In this document: positions 35,107 through 44,253 of the stretch, piece by piece
Layout of the letters: every line of letters starts with the position of its first letter
Numbering within the stretch: the first letter of the stretch is position 1
DNA from: Dinoroseobacter shibae DFL 12 = DSM 16493
GTDB lineage: Bacteria > Pseudomonadota > Alphaproteobacteria > Rhodobacterales > Rhodobacteraceae
Assembly (NCBI RefSeq): GCF_000018145.1
Contig: NC_009952.1
Coordinates: forward strand, 3,410,001-3,474,000
Direction: 5' to 3'
Length of the DNA stretch: 64,000 bases
Notes under the pieces: model-generated
Seen by the model: the letters and a program-made list of their open reading frames with translations, nothing else
The model's database searches: none
What the model was told of the DNA's origin: nothing
Program-made: the position numbers and the translations under genes

Positions 35107-38100
35107 TCAAAGGAAGGCGATGTCGTCGATATCGCTGACCCCGAGGACGCGAATGTAATCGACACCGTCCGTGTCCAGCCGGATCGTCACGCCGCGCGCG
35201 CCCTCGAACACGCTGCGCACCTCCAGCCCGGCAAGGTCGATCACGTCCTCGCCCACGGTGTAGTCGGTGATGCGCAGCCGGTTGTTCAACCCTTCTTCGT
35301 CGAAGAAGACGAACACGTCCGCGCCACCATTGCCGGTCATCACGTCGATGGCGCCGCCCTGCCCGTCGATCCGGTCCGCCTCGTCCGTGCCGCGCAGGAA
35401 GTTGCTGCGCACATTTCCGAGGATTTCGTTGATCCGGTCGCTTTCCAGATCCAGCCCGACGATCACCGGGTCGTGGTCCGAGTTGCGCGCCGGGTTCGTC
35501 CCGTCGAACAGACCCTGGTCGGTGGGCCGCAGGATCGGACTGCCGAAGGTGGATTCCTCGTTATAATCGTAGATCACGAACTCATCGGAATTGATGGTCC
35601 ACTCCACCGCGCCCGTGACCTGGGAGGTCATGCTGTCGGTGCCCATGGCATAGTCGAGCGAGCCGACTTCTCCGCTGAAGCGGTAGCCATAGGCCTCCTC
35701 CCCCGACAGCGCCCTGACGAGGTTGGTGTAACCCGCGTCCTCCAGCGTAGTGATCGGCGTCTCCCGCGCGTAGGAGTTCAGGTCCCCGAGGATGAGCACA
35801 TCCGGATCGTCCGAGCCGGTCGGGTTGGTTTCCAGCCAGGCGGCCAGCTCGGCCGCCGCGGCCTCGCGAGTGGCATTGTTGTTGCCCGCCCCATCGCCCG
35901 CGTTCTCATCTTCGGCCGCGCCGGTGAGAGAGCCCTTGGACTTGAAATGGTTGACCACCGCCGTGAACTCGCCACCGGACTCGATCTCGACAAAGGTCTG
36001 CGCGACCGCGGCCCGGTTGAAGCTGTCACCATTCGGGGTCTCGTCGCCATTGCTGTCGTCACCGTCATCCAGCGGATCGAGGAAGGCCTGGGTGTCGAGG
36101 ATCGCGGCATCGCCCACCAGACCCACCGTGGTGGTCTTGTAGATGAAGCCCACCGCAATCGCATCGGTGCCCACGAATTCCTGGCCCGGGTCCACGAAAT
36201 CGTAGATCTCGGCCCCCGAGGCGGCGTTCAGCCGGTCCACCAGGTCCTGGATCGCGGTCACATCCGTGGGATCGTTCGGATCGGAGGCAAAATCGTTCTC
36301 CAGCTCGATCAGCCCGTAGACATCCGCGTCCATCTCCAGAAACGCGCTCACGAGCTTCTCGGCCTGCCGCTCCAGCTCCTCGGGGCTTTCCGCCCCGCGC
36401 GGGGTGTTGCCGTTATCGGTCAGCCCCTCCAGCGTCGTAAAGTAGTTCAGCACGTTGAAGCTGACGACCTTGAGGCTGCCGCCCACGTCGGGGGCCTCCT
36501 CCGGGCGCGGGTTGCTTTCCGCAATGGCCTCGAAGCTGGCGGCCTGAGGCAGGCGCAGCTTGTATTCACCGAAATTGAAATCCACCACACCGATGATCGG
36601 CTCCAGGTCCTGCCCCAGGCGCGGACCGTCCGCCACCCCGCCGATCAGGTCCCCGTCCGGCTCGAAGAGCGGGCTGAGATCGCTGCGGCGCCCGTCGCTG
36701 CCATCGTCGATCTGGATCGTGTTGTCGGCCACGAAGGCCGCATTGGCCGCGTTGCCGTCCACATCCGGCGCGTTGAGTTGAGTGTATTGATAGAGCACGC
36801 CTTCGGACGAGACGGTGATTTCGCCGAACTGCTCGTAATCGAAGCTCTCGGTGATGGTCAGGGTCTCGGTGATCTCGATCAGCATCGATTCGAAGGCTTC
36901 GCGGTCCTCTAGGCCCGGCAGATCGGTCTCCACCGCCAGGTCGGCGATGTCCTCATAGGCCCCGGCAACCTCGACCCGCATCTGGCTGGCCACCAGCACG
37001 GTGCGGCCGAAATCCTCCTGCACGATGCCGACCACGCGGACGATGTCGCCCTCCGCCACGTCGAGCGGCGCGGCCAGCCCGCTGTCATCGACGAATATCC
37101 CCTCGGAGGTGGCGGTGTCGGCGTCGAAATCCTCCGGCTCTTCCATGGCGAAGAACCCGCCGAGTTCACGGAAGCTGTCGGCGTCGCCATCCTGGTAGTC
37201 GCCGGTCACCACGACCTCGATCACCACCTCGGTCCCCACGAGCGGGCTCTCGTCCCCATCGCCCTGGATCGCCGAGAGCAGCGTGGGATCGTCATCCAGC
37301 GACACGTCGCCACCGCCCCCGCCAGAATCGCCGGTGCCCGGTGTGGGATCGTTCGGCGCATCGTTGTTGAAACTCAGGATCTGCCAGTCGGCGGCTGTAT
37401 CCGTATCCACCCCGTCCGCGATCCGGCCCACGCCCGCGGGCAGGAAACTGCTGTCCGGACCGACCTCGGGCGCGCCGAAGAAGGTCTGATCGCCGTCGCC
37501 GCCATCTGTGACACCGACCGCATCCAGCACGACCTCGGTCCCGGTCACGACCCCGTCGGTGATCGAACCCGTCTCGACCAGCGCGATGGTATAGGTGGAG
37601 TTTTCGATGAAATTGTCGGGCAGGGCGAGGTTGGGCGTCACGTCATAGGTGCCTGCCGCCGTGGCATTGGCGATCAGGAAGAACCCGTTGTCGCCAATCA
37701 CATCGCCGGGGCCGAAATCGAACTGCGCGTCGATATTGCCTTGGGGAGACCCGTTGTCGCCCTCGATCACGATGATCGACAGCCCGGCAAGGGACGCGCC
37801 CGGCGTACCGAAGAGCTCGATATACTCGCTGTCCGGGCCGGTGGTGCTCCCCAGGACCTCGTTGATCACGAGGGGTACGGGCGCGGCCTCGCCGAAGGTA
37901 GGGTCATTCGGTGTCTCGTTGTTGAAATTCAGGATCTGCCAGTCCGCGGCGGTATCCGTATCGACACCATCCACGATCCGCCCCACGCCCGCAGGCAGGA
38001 AGGACCCGTCCGGCCCGATGACCGGCGCACCGAAGAAAAACGTATCCTCCGGCCCACCATCGGTCACGCCGACCGCGTCCAGAACCACCTCGGACCCGCT

Positions 38101-38478
38101 CACGGCCCCGTCGCTCAGCGACGCGGTCTCCACCAGCGCCAGGGTGTAGGAGGAGTTCTCGAGAAAGTTCTCCGGCAGCTCCAGGTTCGTGCCGACCCCG
38201 TAGACCAGCTGCGCCTGCACGCTGGCGACCAGGAAGAAGCCGTTGCCCGCAATCGCGTCGTCAGGCCCGAAGTCCAGACGCTGGTCGATGTTGCCGACCG
38301 GGCTGCCCGCGTCGCCTTCGACCACGATCAGCGACAGCCCGGCGAGCGACGCGCCTGGTGTCCCGATCAGCTCGATATATTCCGCGTCGGGGCCGGTGGT
38401 GCTGCCCAGAACCTCGTTGATCAAAATGCTGCCAGCCGCCGCCTGATGCGTCTCATCCAAGGAAAAATCGCGTGCCAT
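35107..38478 (-). CDS. Large secreted nuclease with two lamin-tail-like repeats and RTX-like C-terminus
   Basis: The product has 1123 residues from ATG 38478. Two near-identical 185-residue modules (residues about 18-200 and 203-375, each with INEVLGSTTGPD and EYIEL) resemble lamin-tail domains. An acidic OB-like domain (about 400-540) precedes an ExeM/NucH-type endonuclease/exonuclease/phosphatase domain: VVSFNVLNYFTTL, IELENDF, NHFKSKGSL, GDLNSYARETPI and NSDHDPVIVGLDL. The last 90 residues (GNGGADVFVFFDEE, ITDYTVGEDVIDLAG) look like a type I secretion RTX tail. It lacks an N-terminal signal peptide, in keeping with that route. It probably degrades extracellular DNA. Confidence 0.85.
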   Translation of the reverse strand: MARDFSLDETHQAAAGSILINEVLGSTTGPDAEYIELIGTPGASLAGLSLIVVEGDAGSPVGNIDQRLDFGPDDAIAGNGFFLVASVQAQLVYGVGTNLELPENFLENSSYTLALVETASLSDGAVSGSEVVLDAVGVTDGGPEDTFFFGAPVIGPDGSFLPAGVGRIVDGVDTDTAADWQILNFNNETPNDPTFGEAAPVPLVINEVLGSTTGPDSEYIELFGTPGASLAGLSIIVIEGDNGSPQGNIDAQFDFGPGDVIGDNGFFLIANATAAGTYDVTPNLALPDNFIENSTYTIALVETGSITDGVVTGTEVVLDAVGVTDGGDGDQTFFGAPEVGPDSSFLPAGVGRIADGVDTDTAADWQILSFNNDAPNDPTPGTGDSGGGGGDVSLDDDPTLLSAIQGDGDESPLVGTEVVIEVVVTGDYQDGDADSFRELGGFFAMEEPEDFDADTATSEGIFVDDSGLAAPLDVAEGDIVRVVGIVQEDFGRTVLVASQMRVEVAGAYEDIADLAVETDLPGLEDREAFESMLIEITETLTITESFDYEQFGEITVSSEGVLYQYTQLNAPDVDGNAANAAFVADNTIQIDDGSDGRRSDLSPLFEPDGDLIGGVADGPRLGQDLEPIIGVVDFNFGEYKLRLPQAASFEAIAESNPRPEEAPDVGGSLKVVSFNVLNYFTTLEGLTDNGNTPRGAESPEELERQAEKLVSAFLEMDADVYGLIELENDFASDPNDPTDVTAIQDLVDRLNAASGAEIYDFVDPGQEFVGTDAIAVGFIYKTTTVGLVGDAAILDTQAFLDPLDDGDDSNGDETPNGDSFNRAAVAQTFVEIESGGEFTAVVNHFKSKGSLTGAAEDENAGDGAGNNNATREAAAAELAAWLETNPTGSDDPDVLILGDLNSYARETPITTLEDAGYTNLVRALSGEEAYGYRFSGEVGSLDYAMGTDSMTSQVTGAVEWTINSDEFVIYDYNEESTFGSPILRPTDQGLFDGTNPARNSDHDPVIVGLDLESDRINEILGNVRSNFLRGTDEADRIDGQGGAIDVMTGNGGADVFVFFDEEGLNNRLRITDYTVGEDVIDLAGLEVRSVFEGARGVTIRLDTDGVDYIRVLGVSDIDDIAFL
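37340..38427 (-). repeat. Internal duplication of a 555-base module in the nuclease gene
   Basis: The two lamin-tail-like modules are related at DNA level with a period of 555 bases (185 codons): matching stretches start at about 38371 and 37816. Both end in a WQIL-FNN-PNDPT motif. Confidence 0.8.
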
Positions 38479-38789
38479 TATGGTTGTACCCCTGTTGTCA
38501 TGTATCGCCGCGCCGCACCAAAGCACGACAGCCGCGAGGCAGGCGGAAACAGCCTGCCCGATCACGGGTCTGTCCTGACGCGATGCGATAACAACAGCAT
38601 GACAAGGGGCGACTGCATAGGGTTTTGTTAACCAAATCTTCACGAAGCTTAACGGACGGGCATCCGCTTGACACTTTCGACGCGGCGGGCGCAACTGCGG
38701 GCAGAGCGCCCCGCGGGCACTGACAGGCCGATGGGCCCGGAGCAGGGCCGAAACAGGGCAAGTTCGTGGGGAAAGGGGAGGCGCGCGCC
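38479..38789. promoter_or_regulatory. 311-base divergent intergenic region, nuclease/fdhD
   Basis: There is no gene here. On the reverse strand TTGTCAT-GCTG-TTGTTAT (38588-38605) has the 7-4-7 layout of a PHO box with imperfect halves. TTAA-CCAAATC-TTCA (38628-38642) is one mismatch from a CtrA box. An AT-rich patch at 38620-38655 is the most promoter-like part. On the forward strand GGGGAGG lies before the fdhD ATG at 38790. Confidence 0.35.
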
Positions 38790-39674
38790 ATGGGACTCGA
38801 GAACCCGTCCGACGAGTATCTGATCGCCCCCGATCCGGGCCGCGCGCGCCTGACCCGGGCCGTGACCGGCGTGGATCAGACCGGCGCAGCCAGCGAGATC
38901 GCCGTGGTCGAGGAACGCCCCCTGACCATCTTCCTCAACAGCCGCGAGATCGTCACCGCCATGACCATCGGGGACTACCCCGAATACCTGGCCGTGGGCT
39001 TTCTGCGCAATCAGGGCATGCTGGCCAAGGCGGATGTGATCACCGGGGTGGAGTATGACGACGATCTCGACGTGGTGGTCGTGCGCACCGAGACCGAGAC
39101 CGATTACGAGGACAAGCTCGCCAAGAAGACCCGCACCTCCGGCTGCGCCGTGGGCACGGTGTTCGGCGACATCATGGAAGGGCTCGAAGGGCTGGCGCTA
39201 CCGCACACGCAGGTCCGCACCTCCTGGCTCTATGCGCTGGCGGCCAAGATCAACCGCACCCCCAGCCTGTACCTGAGCGCGGGCGCGATCCACGGCACCG
39301 TGCTGTGCGAAGGCGACCGCCCGCTGGTCTACATGGAGGACGTCGGCCGCCACAATGCGGTGGACAAGGTCGCGGGCTGGATGCGGGCCGAGGGCATCTC
39401 CGGCGCGGACAAGATCCTCTACACCACCGGTCGGCTGACCTCGGAAATGGTGATCAAGACCGCCCTGATGGGCATCCCCGTGCTCGCCTCACGATCCGGC
39501 TTCACCGCCTGGGGGGTGGAGATCGCCCGCGACGTGGGCCTGACGGTGATCGGCCGGATGCGCGGCAAACGCTTCATCTGCCTTGCAGGCGAAGACCGGT
39601 TGATCTGGGACGCAGATCTCGCCCAGGTGGCCGAGGAAGACCCGAAGTCCCGCCGCAAGAGTGCGCAGCCATGA
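38790..39674 (+). CDS. fdhD: Formate dehydrogenase accessory sulfurtransferase FdhD
   Basis: The product has 294 residues from ATG 38790 (a GTG at 38766 is also in frame). Matches include RPLTIFLNSREIVTAMTIGD, VGFLRNQGML, VYMEDVGRHNAVDKVAGWM and TTGRLTSEMVIKTALMGIPV. FdhD transfers sulfur from IscS to the Mo-cofactor of formate dehydrogenase. The active-site loop reads RTSGCAVGTVFGD, with one cysteine instead of the CxxC of the E. coli protein. It overlaps mobA by four bases. No formate dehydrogenase gene is in the window. Confidence 0.9.
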   Translation: MGLENPSDEYLIAPDPGRARLTRAVTGVDQTGAASEIAVVEERPLTIFLNSREIVTAMTIGDYPEYLAVGFLRNQGMLAKADVITGVEYDDDLDVVVVRTETETDYEDKLAKKTRTSGCAVGTVFGDIMEGLEGLALPHTQVRTSWLYALAAKINRTPSLYLSAGAIHGTVLCEGDRPLVYMEDVGRHNAVDKVAGWMRAEGISGADKILYTTGRLTSEMVIKTALMGIPVLASRSGFTAWGVEIARDVGLTVIGRMRGKRFICLAGEDRLIWDADLAQVAEEDPKSRRKSAQP

Positions 39675-40306
39675 GTGCGGCGCGCTATCCCGGTGTGATC
39701 CTGGCGGGGGGGCTCGCCACCCGCATGGGCGGCGGCGACAAGAGCCTCCATGACCTCGGCGGCAAACCGATCCTCGCCCATGTGATCGACCGGCTGCGCC
39801 CCCAGGCGGGGCCGATCGCGCTCAACGCCAATGGCGACCCGGCGCGCTTCGCCGATCTCGGCCTGCCGGTCATCGCCGACAGTATCGAAGGCTTCGCCGG
39901 ACCCCTGGCGGGTGTGCTCGCCGGGCTCGACTGGGCGGCGGAGCTTGGCGCCGACACCCTGGTCAGCGTGGCCGCCGATACCCCGTTCTTTCCCACCGAC
40001 CTCGTCGCCCGGCTCGACGCCGCGCGGACCGAGACCGGGCATCCCATCGCCATGGCCGCCTCCCCCGACGGGGGCCGCAAGAGCGGCATGGGCCGCCACC
40101 CGACCTTCGGGCTCTGGCCCGTCGGCCTGCGCGACGACCTGCGCGCGGCGCTGACCGACGGGCTGCGCAAGGTGGTGCTCTGGACCGACCGGCACGGCAC
40201 GGCCACAGCGCTCTTCGACGCGCCCGGCCCCGACCCGTTCTTCAACGTCAACACCCCCGAGGATCTGGAGCTTGCCCGCGCCCGCCTGACCGAGGGCACG
40301 GCATGA
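39671..40306 (+). CDS. mobA: Molybdenum cofactor guanylyltransferase MobA
   Basis: The product has 211 residues from the ATG in the fdhD stop overlap (ATGA). The nucleotide-binding motif ILAGGLATRMGGGDKSL and VAADTPFFPTDL are standard. It adds GMP to Mo-molybdopterin to make the MGD cofactor used by formate dehydrogenase and DMSO-reductase-type enzymes. It overlaps the mobB-moeA fusion by four bases. Confidence 0.95.
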   Translation: MSAARYPGVILAGGLATRMGGGDKSLHDLGGKPILAHVIDRLRPQAGPIALNANGDPARFADLGLPVIADSIEGFAGPLAGVLAGLDWAAELGADTLVSVAADTPFFPTDLVARLDAARTETGHPIAMAASPDGGRKSGMGRHPTFGLWPVGLRDDLRAALTDGLRKVVLWTDRHGTATALFDAPGPDPFFNVNTPEDLELARARLTEGTA

Positions 40307-42075
40307 AACTCTTCGGCGTTGTGGGCTGGAAGAACTCCGGCAAGACCGGGCTGATGGAACGTCTCGTGGCCGAGATCAGCGGTCGGGGCTTCCGGGTCTC
40401 GACCCTGAAACACGCCCATCACGCGGTGGATGTGGACCAGCCCGGCAAGGACAGCTACCGCCACCGGCAGGCCGGCGCGGTAGAGGTGGTGCTGGCCTCG
40501 CGCAAACGCTGGGCGATGATGCACGAGCTGCGCGACACCCCCGAGCCGGAGCTCGAAGACCTGCTGCCCAAGCTGACGCCGGTCGACCTGGTGCTGGTCG
40601 AAGGTTACAAGCGCAGCCGCCACCCGAAAATCGAAGCGCACCGGGTCGAAACCGGCAAAGGTCTTCTGGCGCGCGAGGATACGACCGTGCGCGCGGTAGC
40701 CTCCAACGGTGCGCCGGAGGGACTTCCGGTGCCGGTGATCGACCTCGACGACACCGCCGCCATCGCAGACCTGATCCTGCGCGAGGCCGGGCTGACCGCG
40801 CAGCCCGCCGAGGATCAGCCGCCCTCGCAGCTGCGCAATGACTGTTTCGCCCTGCCCCCCGGCGTCGACTGGACCCCGGTGGCCGACGCGCTCGACCTGC
40901 TGCGCGACGGGCTGACCTGTGTCACCGGCACCGAGACACTGGCGGCCCGGGACGCGCTTGGCCGCATCCTCGCCGCCCCGGTGACCGCCCTGCGCGCCAA
41001 CCCGCCCGCCGCGAACTCGGCCGTGGATGGCTATGGCTTTGCCCATGCCGCCCTCGGCCCCGAGGGGGGCGCGCTGCCGCTGGCCGGTGGCCGCGCCGCT
41101 GCCGGGGTGCCCCACCCGCATCCCGTGCCCGAGGGGCAGGCCCTGCGCATCCTCACCGGTGCGAGCCTGCCTGCGGGCGTGGATACAGTGGTTCTCGAAG
41201 AGGACGTGACCCTCGACGCCGATACCGTGCGCTTTGGCGCCGGGCTGAAACGGGGTGCGAATACCCGCAAGGCCGGGGAGGACAAGCTGCGCGGCGACAC
41301 GGTCCTCGATGCGGGCCACCGGGTCCGCGCGCCGGACCTGGCGTTGCTGGCGTCGGTCGGCGTGGCGGAGGTCGCGGTCCGCATCCCCCTGCGCGTGGGC
41401 GTCCTGTCCACCGGGGATGAGCTGGCCACACCGGGGGAGACGGATGACCCTGCGCGCATCTTCGATGCCAACCGGCCCATGCTGCTGGGGATTGCGGCGG
41501 GCTGGGCCTACCGGCCCGTGGATCTCGGCCAGGCCCCCGATGACCGCGACGGGCTGCGCGCGATCCTCGACGACGCGGCGGAGCGCTGCGATGTGATCCT
41601 GACCTCCGGCGGCGCCTCGGCGGGGGACGAGGACCACATGTCCGCCATCCTGCAAAGCGAAGGCACCATGACCTCCTGGCGGATCGCCCTGAAACCGGGC
41701 CGGCCGCTAGCGCTGGGGCTGTGGCGGGGGGTTCCGGTCTTCGGGCTGCCGGGCAACCCGGTCGCCGCACTCGTCTGCGCCCTGATCTTCGCCCGTCCCG
41801 CCCTGTCGGTGCTGGCCGGCGGGCCGTGGCAGGAGCCGCTCGGCTTCACCGTGCCCGCCGCGTTTTCCAAGCGCAAGAAGCCGGGTCGCAGCGAGTATCT
41901 GCGCGCGCGCCTCAGCCCCGAAGGGACGGCGGAAGTCTTCGCCTCCGAAGGGTCGGGCCGGGTTTCGGGGCTGAGCTGGGCCGACGGGCTCGTCGCCCTC
42001 GGCCCGGAGGCGCAGGAAATCGCCCCAGGCACCCCGGTGCGCTATCTGCCCTATGCCGGGCTGCTGACCCCCTAG
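40303..42075 (+). CDS. MobB-MoeA fusion protein
   Basis: The product has 590 residues. Residues 1-165 are MobB: P-loop GWKNSGKTGLMERLV, VSTLKHAHHAVDVDQPGKDS, DLVLVEGYKRSRHPKIEAHR. Residues about 180-590 are MoeA, the molybdenum insertase: AANSAVDGYGFAHAALG, RILTGASLPAGVDTVVLEED, GVLSTGDELATPGE and GLPGNPVAALVCALIF. Fusion joins GTP-binding adaptor and Mo insertion on one chain, a known arrangement in Rhodobacterales. The stop overlaps the convergent thioredoxin gene at CTAG. Confidence 0.93.
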   Translation: MKLFGVVGWKNSGKTGLMERLVAEISGRGFRVSTLKHAHHAVDVDQPGKDSYRHRQAGAVEVVLASRKRWAMMHELRDTPEPELEDLLPKLTPVDLVLVEGYKRSRHPKIEAHRVETGKGLLAREDTTVRAVASNGAPEGLPVPVIDLDDTAAIADLILREAGLTAQPAEDQPPSQLRNDCFALPPGVDWTPVADALDLLRDGLTCVTGTETLAARDALGRILAAPVTALRANPPAANSAVDGYGFAHAALGPEGGALPLAGGRAAAGVPHPHPVPEGQALRILTGASLPAGVDTVVLEEDVTLDADTVRFGAGLKRGANTRKAGEDKLRGDTVLDAGHRVRAPDLALLASVGVAEVAVRIPLRVGVLSTGDELATPGETDDPARIFDANRPMLLGIAAGWAYRPVDLGQAPDDRDGLRAILDDAAERCDVILTSGGASAGDEDHMSAILQSEGTMTSWRIALKPGRPLALGLWRGVPVFGLPGNPVAALVCALIFARPALSVLAGGPWQEPLGFTVPAAFSKRKKPGRSEYLRARLSPEGTAEVFASEGSGRVSGLSWADGLVALGPEAQEIAPGTPVRYLPYAGLLTP

Positions 42076-42488
42076 GACGTCGCGGCGGCCAGAGCCGTAT
42101 CCATCAGCGCCTTGATCTGCTCCTTGCCGGTCCCGGCCACGATGCGCCCCAACTCCTCATCGCCCTTCAGCACCACCAGGGTCGAGCGCCGCGGAATTTC
42201 CAGCCGCCGGGTGATCTCGGCGTCCTTGAATTCGTCCCAATCCACGTCGATGAAGGTGATGCTGGAGGTATAGTCCGGCATCTCCGCCTTCAGCGCAGAA
42301 AGCACCCGGCCCTGCGCCGCGCAGGTGCTGCACCAGCTTGCCTTGAAGTCGAGAAACACGGTCTCGCCCCGCGCCAGCGCCGCGTCGACCATGCCGGGGG
42401 TATAGGCCTTCGCCCCCTCCATCGCCTGCGCCGCCATCGGCGCGGTCACGAATGCGGCCCCGAGGGCCAAAATCTCACGACGGTTCAT
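42072..42488 (-). CDS. Periplasmic thioredoxin-family protein
   Basis: The product has 138 residues. A signal peptide (EILALGAAFVTAPMAAQAME) precedes a thioredoxin fold with the active site ASWCSTCAAQGR and the cis-Pro in RRSTLVVLKG. It resembles the C-terminal domain of DsbD. It lies 15 bases after ccdA on the same strand, so CcdA probably supplies its electrons across the membrane. Confidence 0.87.
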   Translation of the reverse strand: MNRREILALGAAFVTAPMAAQAMEGAKAYTPGMVDAALARGETVFLDFKASWCSTCAAQGRVLSALKAEMPDYTSSITFIDVDWDEFKDAEITRRLEIPRRSTLVVLKGDEELGRIVAGTGKEQIKALMDTALAAATS

Positions 42489-42503
42489 GTCTCTCTCCCA
42501 TGA

Positions 42504-43217
42504 TTACAACGAAACGGACAGGTCGATCAGCCAGGGCGGCAGGGTCTCCACCGCCCAAGCTTCGGCCATGTGATGGACCCCGAATAACAGACCCGTGCCC
42601 ACGGCCACGAAAACGCCGCCCATCACCGGGCGCGCATACTGAGCGATCCGGCGCATCAGGGCCTGGCGGCGCAGGATCGCCGCCCGCGCGCCATAGCCGA
42701 GCGCCAGGATCACCGTGCTCACACCCAGCGCGAAGGCCGCCATGATGCTGCCCGCGCGCCACAGGCTCTCCCCCTGCCAGGCCAGCGAGATCGCGGCCCC
42801 CAGGGTCGGGCCCACACAGGGGCTCCAGACTGCGCCGAGCAACATGCCACCGATGAACTGGCCCTTGACGCCGCTGCGGTCGATCTCGTCCATCCCGGCA
42901 TCGGCCCGCGCCGACATGCCCGCCGTGGCCGTGGCGAACCCGGCGCTGAACCGCGGCACCAGCAGCACGAGCCCGAAAAGGATCATCAGAACCGCCGCCG
43001 CCTGCCCGACCTGCTCCTCGCCCAAGCCGACACTCCGGCCCAGGGTCGCCACCCCGAGCCCCAGCGTCACGAAGGCCAGGCTCATGCCTGCGGCCAGGGC
43101 CAGAGGGCCGCGCGGGTCCGCCTGCAACGCGGTGGCCAGCACGATCGGCAGCACCGGCAACACGCAGGGGTTGATGAGCGTCAGCAGCCCCGCGCCATAT
43201 CCAAGGATCAGATCCAT
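42504..43217 (-). CDS. CcdA-type cytochrome c biogenesis/thiol reductant transporter
   Basis: The product has 237 residues with six hydrophobic helices. It starts GYGAGLLTLINPCVLPVLPI, where the Cys of NPC is the first redox cysteine. The partner Cys is in SPCVGPTLGAAISLA. CcdA/DsbD-gamma proteins carry reducing equivalents from cytoplasmic thioredoxin to periplasmic acceptors, here most likely the next gene. Confidence 0.9.
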   Translation of the reverse strand: MDLILGYGAGLLTLINPCVLPVLPIVLATALQADPRGPLALAAGMSLAFVTLGLGVATLGRSVGLGEEQVGQAAAVLMILFGLVLLVPRFSAGFATATAGMSARADAGMDEIDRSGVKGQFIGGMLLGAVWSPCVGPTLGAAISLAWQGESLWRAGSIMAAFALGVSTVILALGYGARAAILRRQALMRRIAQYARPVMGGVFVAVGTGLLFGVHHMAEAWAVETLPPWLIDLSVSL

Positions 43218-43275
43218 GCACCGGACCTACCGCGCGGCAGCGGCCCTGTCACCGACACGGACTATCACAGCTGCG

Positions 43276-44142
43276 TCAGCGCGCCCGCGACAGCTGCACC
43301 GCCAGGATGCCGAGGGTCACGATGGCCACCCCCACCACATCCCGCGCGCCCAGCGCCTCGCCCAGCAGGGCCGCGGCAATCGCCACCCCGAAGACCGGGT
43401 TGAGGAAATGAAACGTCGCCGCCCGCACCGCGCCGATCCGGTCCACCAGCAGGAACCACACGAAGGTCGCCGCCAGCCCCGGCACCAGCGTGGTGTAGGC
43501 AAACGCCACCACCAGCTGCCAGCTCCAGGTCACCTCCAGCGTCTCGGTGGGCAGCCCGACCAGGGCCAGCGCCACCGCCCCCACGAGCATCTGCAAGCCC
43601 ACCACCATCAACAGATTGCCCCCCGAGGACGCGGTCCGCAGGGCGAGCGTCGCAAAGGCCAGCGCCAGAACCCCGATCCCGCAGTAGAGCACACCCACGA
43701 GGTCCACACCGGCCTGCAACCGCGCCCCCATGATCAGGACCACACCCGCGATCCCGGCCAGCAGCCCCACCATCGCCAGGGGCCGCAACCGCTCCCGCAG
43801 CACGAGCCAGCTCGCCAAGGCCACCACCAGCGGCATGGTCGAGGCGATGATCGCGGCCAGCGAGGCCTGCACCGTTTGCATCGCCACGAAATTCAGCCCG
43901 AGATAGAGCGCGTTCTGACAGAGCCCGAACAGGAAGGTCGCCTTCCACTGGGTCCGGCTCAACCGCCAGGTCTGCCCGAGGGCCAGCGCGATCCCCACGG
44001 CGATCAGCCCCGAGATCAGGAATCGCAGTGACAAGGTCGTCAGGGGCGGTGCCGCCGCCACGATGATCCGGGCCGAAGTGAACGCGCTCGACCACATCAG
44101 GGCAAAGCCAAGCCCCATCACCAGTGCCCGCAAGTCCATCAT
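43276..44142 (-). CDS. DMT-superfamily (EamA) transporter
   Basis: The product has 288 residues and ten predicted helices in two EamA halves (MGLGFALMWSSAFTSARIIV; CGIGVLALAFATLALRTASS). It is a small-molecule exporter or importer of the inner membrane with unknown substrate. It stands alone, 58 bases from ccdA. Confidence 0.85.
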   Translation of the reverse strand: MMDLRALVMGLGFALMWSSAFTSARIIVAAAPPLTTLSLRFLISGLIAVGIALALGQTWRLSRTQWKATFLFGLCQNALYLGLNFVAMQTVQASLAAIIASTMPLVVALASWLVLRERLRPLAMVGLLAGIAGVVLIMGARLQAGVDLVGVLYCGIGVLALAFATLALRTASSGGNLLMVVGLQMLVGAVALALVGLPTETLEVTWSWQLVVAFAYTTLVPGLAATFVWFLLVDRIGAVRAATFHFLNPVFGVAIAAALLGEALGARDVVGVAIVTLGILAVQLSRAR

Positions 44143-44199
44143 GCGGCCCGGGCCTTTGGTCTGTCGGGGGTCTTGCGGGGCATTACATGGGGCTTTCGC

Positions 44200-44228
44200 A
44201 AAAAAAGGGGCCGCCGGAGCGGCGACCC
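44200..44228 (-). terminator. Rho-independent terminator of the HU gene
   Basis: On the reverse strand GGGTCGCCG-CTC-CGGCGGCCC is a 9-pair stem (one G-T pair) with a 3-base loop, followed by C and seven Ts. It begins 25 bases after the HU stop. Confidence 0.9.
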
Positions 44229-44253
44229 TCTCGTTCAGTCAGACATGTCCGGC

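Noticed and set aside
34894-36912. Forward 672-codon frame opposite the nuclease
   Set aside because: Antisense shadow of the nuclease domain, with no recognisable motif.
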